Shown here: positions 57,645 through 64,000 of the stretch, one piece after another
Layout of the letters: the number at the start of each line of letters is the position of its first letter
How positions within the stretch are numbered: position 1 is the stretch's first letter
Program-made: the position numbers and the translations under genes
Notes under the pieces: model-generated
Database searches by the model: none
Told to the model about the DNA's origin: nothing
Seen by the model: only the letters and a program-made list of their open reading frames with translations
Source: Owenia fusiformis
Taxonomy: Eukaryota; Annelida; Polychaeta; Sabellida; Oweniidae
DNA length: 64,000 nt
Direction: 5' to 3'
Assembly (NCBI GenBank): GCA_903813345.2
Contig: CAIIXF020000280.1
Location: forward strand, 29,364 to 93,363

Positions 57645-58990
57645 CACATGCTATCTATTGCAAGACTTATGCCTAGCACAACTGTCACCATGTTATTAAG
57701 TGTTCTTAAGTTTCGCAAGGATCTTGCCATGGTCGTGGTGGTATTATCGTGAAAGCCTGGTATAACCGTGACAATGCTATATTATATTGCAAGGCCTGTC
57801 ATGACTGTGGTAATGTTTAAGCCTGATATGACAGTCGCAATGGTTGCAAGGCCTGTCACGACCGTGGTAATGTTAAAGCACAATATGACTGTGACAATGG
57901 TTATATTAAATAGCATTTAGTAGCATTGCAAATTTCATAGAATGATTAACTACCTTAAATATGTGAATCTAGACTTCTATACATGAACATGGTACTCACG
58001 CACATCGATACATAAAATTTTAGAATCATTTAACTCATAATTCATTTCCGAACACTATAATTTTAATCTCATTCAAGAACGAGAAACATTGTCACAGTCA
58101 TATCAGGCCTTATTTATAATAAAGCACTGTCGCGGTCATATCAGGGTTTAACATTACCACGGTTATGACACTGGCCTTGCAATATAATATTACATTGTCA
58201 AGGTTATACCAGGCTTTCACGATAACACTACCACGGTCATGGCAGGATCATTGTGCAACATAAAAACACATGCTATCTATTGCAAGACTTATGCCTGGCA
58301 CAACCGTCGACATGTTATTAAGTGTTTTTAGGTTTCGCAAGGATCCTGCCATGACCGTGGTATTGTTATCGTGAAAGCCTGGTATAACCGTGCCAATGCT
58401 ATATTATATTGCAAGGCCTGTCATGACCGTGGTAATGTTAAAGCCTGATATAACTGTGACAATGTTCACGTTCTTGAATGAGATTAGAATTATAGTTTGT
58501 GGAAATGAATTATGAGTTAAAGTAGTAGTAGTATCCTAGATTTACATATTTAAGGTAGATAAATGATGACGTTTTCGATTACAGTATTCTCATGCTACTA
58601 AATGTCACTAATATAACCATTGTCACGGTCATATTGTGCTTTAACATTACCACAGTCATGACAGGCCTTGCAACCATTGTCATGGTCATATCAGGCTTTA
58701 ACATTATGATGGTCATGACAGGCCTTGTAACCATTGTCACCGTCATATCAGGCTTTAACATTACCACGGTCATGTCAGGCCTTGCAATATAGTATAGTAT
58801 TGTCACGGTCATATCAGGCTTTAACATTACCACGGTCATGACAGACCATGCGATATAATATAGCATTGTCACTGTTATACCAGGCTATCACGATAACACT
58901 TCCACGGTCATGGCAGGATCCTTGCGAAACTTAAAATTACTTAATAACATGGTGACGGTTGTGCCAGGCATAGGTCTTGCAACAGATAGG
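57645..58990. repeat. Alternating inverted blocks of a 57-bp module
   Basis: Module gaccgtggtaatgttaaagc + ctgatat + gacagtgacaatgg + ttgcaaggcctgtcat. Blocks run forward (57645-57925), reverse (58018-58262), forward (58264-58530) and reverse (58600-58990). The forward blocks share a head (acatgctatctattgcaaga), and the inner blocks share ttcttgaatgagatt tails. The whole can fold as nested hairpins. Confidence 0.8.
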
Positions 58991-59312
58991 GTCTCCATAA
59001 AAATACTTGATAACATGGTGACGATTGTGCCAGTCATACATGTAAGTCTTGTAGATAGGGTCTCGAGAAGCATCAACATATAAGAGGTCACACACTTTAT
59101 TAGCCAAACTAGAACTAATTCAAGATAAACGAAAGTCATTTATGTACAATAGGAATATGGCAGTGAAATTTTTTGAAAATCAAAATCAATGGGCGATAAT
59201 TCATCATACTCACTTTACGGGAAAATTACAAGTTTTATGTTGAATTTATCAGAAAAAATCATTACCCTGTTTGATCCTCGCTTAGTCTTGTTCACTTTGA
59301 GCAACTTCTTAC

Positions 59313-59470
59313 CTTCAGATCGGCTATATTGATTACAAACTAACGGTACAAAACTTCCAGAAAGATATTTCGGCAAAATAGCACGGTTTAAGAGCGCTCT
59401 GATTGGTTGGATTTGTAGCACGGGTTAGGAGCGCCTCTATCGGTTGGACTTCGAACTACATTCCAGCACG
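59313..59470 (-). promoter_or_regulatory. Possible promoter/first exon of a minus-strand gene
   Basis: The minus strand has ccaaccaatcagagcg (CCAAT) and two copies of a gagcgc-x-cacgg-tta-like unit near 59385-59460. An open stretch follows, ending at a consensus donor (tctgaag|gtaagaag, exon end 59313). It could start the spectrin-like gene to the left. Evidence is circumstantial. Confidence 0.2.
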
Positions 59471-60218
59471 GGTGTGAAAGCCCAACTGTTCTGGGCTACC
59501 CAAGTGTTCTGTCTCTTGCCCAACTGTTCTGACAACCTAAGTGTTCCGAGTTCACATATATTTTATAATATCTTAAAATTCACAAGAGAGGGTGCCAAAA
59601 GTTAAAAGTGCCACACGATTAAGAAAGAGAGCCAGAAAATGTCAAAAAATTGTCCATTATTAGAAATACGCACCCATTTTTTTCAAAAGGACAATTTTCC
59701 TGAACAAGTTGATACATACTTAGTATTCCTGAAACTGAGACCCAGTTAGCCTTGCCCAAGTCGGTCTCTTTTACTATCTTAATTTCTATTATGACCGCCT
59801 TGTACCAAAGAGAAAGCCACGTGCTTTACCGACTCAATGTTTATGTCGGTAAAATTTGACCAATCAACGACGGCCCTGCAGCGTTAGCTCATTATTATGC
59901 GCGGTCAAAAACAAGTACACTTTATAGTTTTCGCCGGGACTTTTCACGAACAAATCCTGCATGAATTCATCATCAAAATACAAATATTATATCAGATAAA
60001 TATCAATCAGAGTTTAGTGGATGCATCGATCGGTAACCGGAGGTGAGAAGATTTCAACAATAAACGTTGAAACGATCGCTGAATTCAAATGAACATGTAC
60101 ATGTGATGTAGGCTGAGATTCGATCACTGATCGAAGACTACATGACCCGCTACATTGGACTAGGTCTTGCATTTTCATCGCAAAATCAGTTTTAAATCTA
60201 TTGCATGTGTAGTAAACC
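59471..60218. other. No recognised gene
   Basis: Slightly GC-richer than the average of the window. No domain or repeat assigned. Confidence 0.35.
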
Positions 60219-60232
60219 GCGCCCTCTAGTGG
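60219..60232 (-). promoter_or_regulatory. CTCF-like site
   Basis: The minus strand reads ccactagagggcgc, a full match to the degenerate core CCASYAGRKGGCRS known for bilaterian CTCF. One site by itself is suggestive only. Confidence 0.4.
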
Positions 60233-60239
60233 CCAAAAT

Positions 60240-62756
60240 ACACAGTTTACTGTTTAGAATATTCTTATGTATGTATATGCGGATATGGAAGGATAGATTG
60301 AGAAAGTACCTCAGTGGATAATGATAACTGGGTATTAACTTTGTAAGGGCTAACTTATGTTTGTAATTAAATGCAAGGGCTTAATTATGCATTATAATAT
60401 GTTAATTGATATTGATAAGGTGCAATGTCATACGTTTATAAATAGTAGATAACTAAATAGTATAAAAGATGGCGTGTATGAACATGTGAATATTTTCACC
60501 AGCTTAGATAGATGGCGCATAATTATGGCTAGCCGACTGGTACAAGTGAGAATGAATAACTATATAAGGGTTTAAAAGATGGCGTGTGTGTATGGCAAGC
60601 TGATGGCTACTAAGCTGTCATTAAATAATGCGACTTGTGAGGTAATGGTTTGGCCCAATTTGTATAGATGAATAGTATTGATCCAGGACATGAATTGAAT
60701 AGCTGGGAGCTATGATGTAACGATGGGTTGTAAAGATATGTTTTGAAGTTATGACAATAGGTTTTAATAATTGAATTTTGCATTTAAATGGGCATTCCTA
60801 CAGAGCTCTTCAAATACAATAAACATACACAAAACAGATAATTAAAGTAGAATATATGCATATCAATGTTTTTATTTTAAAGTTAGAAAAATGTATAAAA
60901 TATAAAAACAACATTCAATGATTGTAAAGATAATAATTCCCAAAATCAAGAATTTATATACTCAATACTTGAGTGTTTAGGAAGTAATGCTGTGGAGTAA
61001 ATACACAATTGAGAATGTTTAAGCTAATGAACCTCCATTAAGTGGTAATCAGTATGACAACTAATTACAAATTTACAAACATGTTAGCGAACATAAGTCT
61101 AATAAAATGGTTTTCCAATTAAACGGTATAATTTTGTATTGTTCATGATATCAAGGGTAAAAGGTGAGATTGATATTGAAATCACGGCACAATTAAGGCA
61201 ATGACATATTAATGATGCAATGAAGGTCAACTAATTAAAGTAAGCCTTCGACGGCCAAACAAAGGGTTTCAAACCAACTAATTAAAGTAAGAATGCACAA
61301 ACGGAATAATTTTTGAAGGGAGTGTTTGATTGGAAAACTGAGTTATATCCTACTATTAAAGATTACAAGTTTTTGATATATTTGTCCTATGTACACGAGA
61401 TGTGCAAAGATTATGCAACATTTGATCATTCACATTTTAGTGATAGGATGCACCCAGAACGACTTCGGAGGCCGTTTAGGTGTAGGAAAAAGAGCAATTT
61501 TAAATCATGTTATAGAAACATTTTTAATCCAAAAACCAGTCTTCAAAGGCATTTTGGAATTTTGGCTTTATTGAAATTTAAATGGAAGATTGCATAGATA
61601 TTGAAATATCTTTATGTATGAATTTGTAATCTTATAAGCACAATAGCTGAATTGATTGAAATGCGGTGTAGTCACGCTATGGTCACGGCTCCGGGTCCAC
61701 ACACGAAGCTCGATCCCAATACTGGAAAACCCTGCCCTTGGATTAATTCTAATTGTGCAAATTCAGAATTGAAATTTAATTAATCTTGGCTTTGATTTAA
61801 AAGAGCAATGATTTTAAAAGAATTGTTTCAATTGTTTCTTTAAAGTGAGAAAGAAATTCCATTGTTTGAATCAAATGCTGAAGTTTGTTTAAGATTAAAG
61901 CACTGTGCTTCATGAATAGTTTGCACGGGAATGATTGAGTTTTAATTAATTTCGAAGTTAAAACCAAAAGCTTCAAATTAATCCCGATATAAGAAAATAA
62001 GAATAGCTACAAATATGTCCCGGTTGAGGATAACATGACAGAATGTCATGTAGGCTCACTTTAAGGCCCATTTCCTCGGAGAAAATAACACGGGACGGAT
62101 AAAAGTAAAAGTTCCATGAGGGAGTTTTCCCGTGAATTAATCACACTAACTTAACATGGAAAGTTCAATCAAAGAATTAATTATGCTATCTAACTTAACA
62201 ATAATTTTCAATATATTCACCTGAGATACAGCAGAGTTTTCGGACATCTTAATGTTCCCAAAGATAAATCCTTTAAGCGAAGTTCGAAATATTCGAGCGG
62301 AAAAATATAGCCCTGTGTATTGCTAGAAACTATCCAACCAGAATGCCGGAACTAGTCTCAAAGCTATTTACAAAAATGTTTTACAAAACGTAACAAGTTA
62401 TCGAATACAAAAATGAACAGAAAGCTACATAAAGAAGTTATATAAATAATGAATAACACCTCAGAAAAAGAAAAGGGATGTTGATCGATCATTTCGTAGG
62501 TTTTTAAAAGAAACCAATTTTGAGTCCTCGAGATTAGGCAACATGGCGGCCATTGTAAACAAATAATTAAATTTTGGATCAAAATTACATTTTTACGTGT
62601 TCCTACGAAAGTAATTGATGGATCAACAAACCTGGAAAGAATAAAGAAATCGGAAGGTAAATATAATGGATTCAAAGAGCGGAAAGACTATAACTCCCAA
62701 CCATTTGCAAGAAAAATAAAGATTGAAATTGAAAATAAATTACCGGGTTTTTACAA
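60240..62756. other. No confident gene; scattered regulatory-like words
   Basis: Contains two aaagatggcgtgt phrases (near 60468 and 60571) and a YY1-like aacatggcggccat (62540-62553). Plus-strand frames at 61313 and 61389 are short. The latter has a P-loop-like G-x-L-G-V-G-K, not enough for a call. The left part of the interval just below 62756 could be LTR sequence. Confidence 0.3.
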
Positions 62757-62771
62757 TATCCCCCCTTTAGT
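62754..62771 (-). other. Possible polypurine tract and LTR start
   Basis: The minus strand reads aaaggggggata then tgtaaaaaccc, the usual order of polypurine tract and 3' LTR start in Ty3-type elements. A hairpin (ttgttcgaccccgaacaa on the plus strand) lies just upstream. No second LTR or pol gene is in the window. Confidence 0.25.
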
Positions 62772-62910
62772 TTGTTCGACCCCGAACAAAGAATTAAATT
62801 TGGTGATAATAAAAGAAAACCCAGGTAATTTAGTTTCGAGTTACACTGTAACTGGTAATGTCTCTTAATTATGAAATGTCTCTCATGATTGATATTGAAT
62901 GTCACATGTT

Positions 62911-64000
62911 TTAATTGTGTTTCTTCATTGAGTAGTCAACAGGCATGAATTGTTGGCCATCTGGTATTAGCGTCGAAAACAGGTCCCCTGGAGTGGCAGC
63001 GGGACACCATCCTCTTCCATATAAGACTTTACTTCTCCTGTCATCAACGTCTGATCGCTGGTACTGCGTTTCACTGTTTGTCGTGTCCTTCATATAATAG
63101 GATTGCCTCTTCCATTTGAGTGAAGATTTCATGAGAAGTTTTCCACCACTTGGCCGCGAGATCTCCTCATCAGGTATTTCTAGCTGGATTATATCCTGAG
63201 GTTTAACATTTAGTTCCTCATCCAAGGTCTGCTCTTCTGAAGACTTGGTGGCCTTCTGGATGTCTTCCAGAGTCAGTCTATTAATGGTGACTCTCAGGCT
63301 TTTAGAACCCAACTTAGGACGTTTGGACTTAGCAGCATCAGTGGTCACCACCTTCCTTTTCTTCCCAGTTGAGCTAGGAGACTGGGTTGCGGCAGATTTG
63401 ATGGGCTCTTTGATAAATCCAATGTTTGAGGGAACTAGTTCTAGGGTCCCCGAAGATGAGTGTTGTCCAGATGTTGATGGTCCAAGCTTGGATGGATTAG
63501 GAGAGGAAGGCGACAAGGACTTTGATGATGACTGGTGTGGTTTTGTTGAAGGGCGTTTGAGAGATGCGGACAGTTTGGATGAGGTTTTTGAAGTCGAGAT
63601 CTTCGGGATCTTTATAGAAGAAGAGGGGTATGATGATCGGCCATGCGATACTGATGATTTTGACGCAGAAACAGATGAAGATGATACTAGAACCTTTGAT
63701 TGTTTATCTGGTGGTCGGCCACGAGTCGCAGATAATGTAGCAGATGAGGATGAAACTGATGGTACCTTATGTGACTTCCCAGGCTGGTATGATGACGATG
63801 TTCGGCCATGGGACAAAGATGGCTCAGCTGTCCAAGATGAGAATGATGCCCTCTTTGTTGGCTTCACAGATGAAGACTGGAACGACCTTGATGAGGATGA
63901 TCGGTCATTGGACAAAGATGGCTCAGTTGTCCAAGATGAGAATGATGCCCTCTTTGTTGGCTTCACAGATGAAGACTGGAACGACCTTGATGACGATGAT
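62911..64000 (-). CDS. Serine-rich basic protein, C-terminal part (runs off window)
   Basis: Open frame from the window edge to a stop at 62911; the first ATG inside the window (63966) is internal. The N-terminal visible part has a 33-residue tandem repeat (K-P-T-K-R-A-S-F-S-S-W start), then long Ser runs with K/R/P. It has an AT-hook-like R-G-R-P (82-85 from that Met), basic G-K-K-R-K-V and K-S-K-R-P-K clusters (201-219) that could be nuclear signals, an acidic stretch (243-271), and a more ordered tail with G-R-G-W-C-P and F-S-T-L-I-P-D-G. No family recognised. Composition suggests a nuclear, DNA- or chromatin-associated protein. It might instead belong to a retroelement, given the polypurine tract downstream. 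Confidence 0.55.
   Translation of the reverse strand, partial: SSSSRSFQSSSVKPTKRASFSSWTTEPSLSNDRSSSSRSFQSSSVKPTKRASFSSWTAEPSLSHGRTSSSYQPGKSHKVPSVSSSSATLSATRGRPPDKQSKVLVSSSSVSASKSSVSHGRSSYPSSSIKIPKISTSKTSSKLSASLKRPSTKPHQSSSKSLSPSSPNPSKLGPSTSGQHSSSGTLELVPSNIGFIKEPIKSAATQSPSSTGKKRKVVTTDAAKSKRPKLGSKSLRVTINRLTLEDIQKATKSSEEQTLDEELNVKPQDIIQLEIPDEEISRPSGGKLLMKSSLKWKRQSYYMKDTTNSETQYQRSDVDDRRSKVLYGRGWCPAATPGDLFSTLIPDGQQFMPVDYSMKKHN

Noticed and set aside
61389-61574. P-loop-like frame (G-x-L-G-V-G-K)
   Set aside because: Sixty codons with one short motif; no Walker B or family context.

Overview
The window is animal nuclear DNA: AT-rich, intron-bearing, short on genes and dense in transposable elements. 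Complete or partial CR1/Jockey-type LINEs, an L1-type LINE remnant, hAT-type elements, many foldback elements, G/C homopolymer runs and a mollusc-like nucleotide-diphospho-sugar transferase exon suggest a marine invertebrate, most likely a lophotrochozoan such as a bivalve. The species assignment is inference.

Layout. 1-6 kb: an orphan LINE leader ending in a 2A-like NPGP motif, then a large nested foldback made of two opposed tandem arrays, then a 350-bp hairpin element. 6-7.2 kb: first exon of a type II membrane glycosyltransferase-like gene (minus). 8-12.8 kb: foldback elements, one carrying a TA-flanked element with a promoter-like core. 12.8-16.6 kb: a nearly intact minus-strand LINE with PHD finger, endonuclease and reverse transcriptase. 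17-26 kb: MITEs and short repeats. 26.1-32.6 kb: a two-ORF LINE inserted in a 79-bp tandem array. Its ORF1 ends in what looks like an IMPACT/UPF0029-type domain, and its ORF2 begins with a multi-pass membrane leader and a 2A-like motif. 33-41 kb: tandem repeats, an L1-like LINE broken by a foldback, a TIR element and another LINE tail. 42.7-45.4 kb: a decayed hAT transposon with a recognisable transposase C-terminus. 47.8-48.9 kb: a 33-bp minisatellite interrupted by a hAT-type MITE with a perfect 8-bp target duplication. 49.4-52.1 kb: a 2.7-kb element with 30-bp inverted termini and four exact copies of a 15-mer. 53.2-56.9 kb: four minus-strand exons of a spectrin-repeat-like gene with matching intron phases but three in-frame stops. 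57.6-59 kb: alternating inverted blocks of a 57-bp module. 62.9-64 kb: C-terminal part of a serine-rich basic protein (minus), beside a possible LTR-element polypurine tract.

The most notable theme is that three unrelated LINE fragments (near 0.75, 16.3 and 29.1 kb) all start with a hydrophobic leader followed by an NPGP motif. This points to a recurrent arrangement in which a membrane or secreted leader peptide would be separated from the replication protein during translation. Everything here was read by eye; no database search was run.
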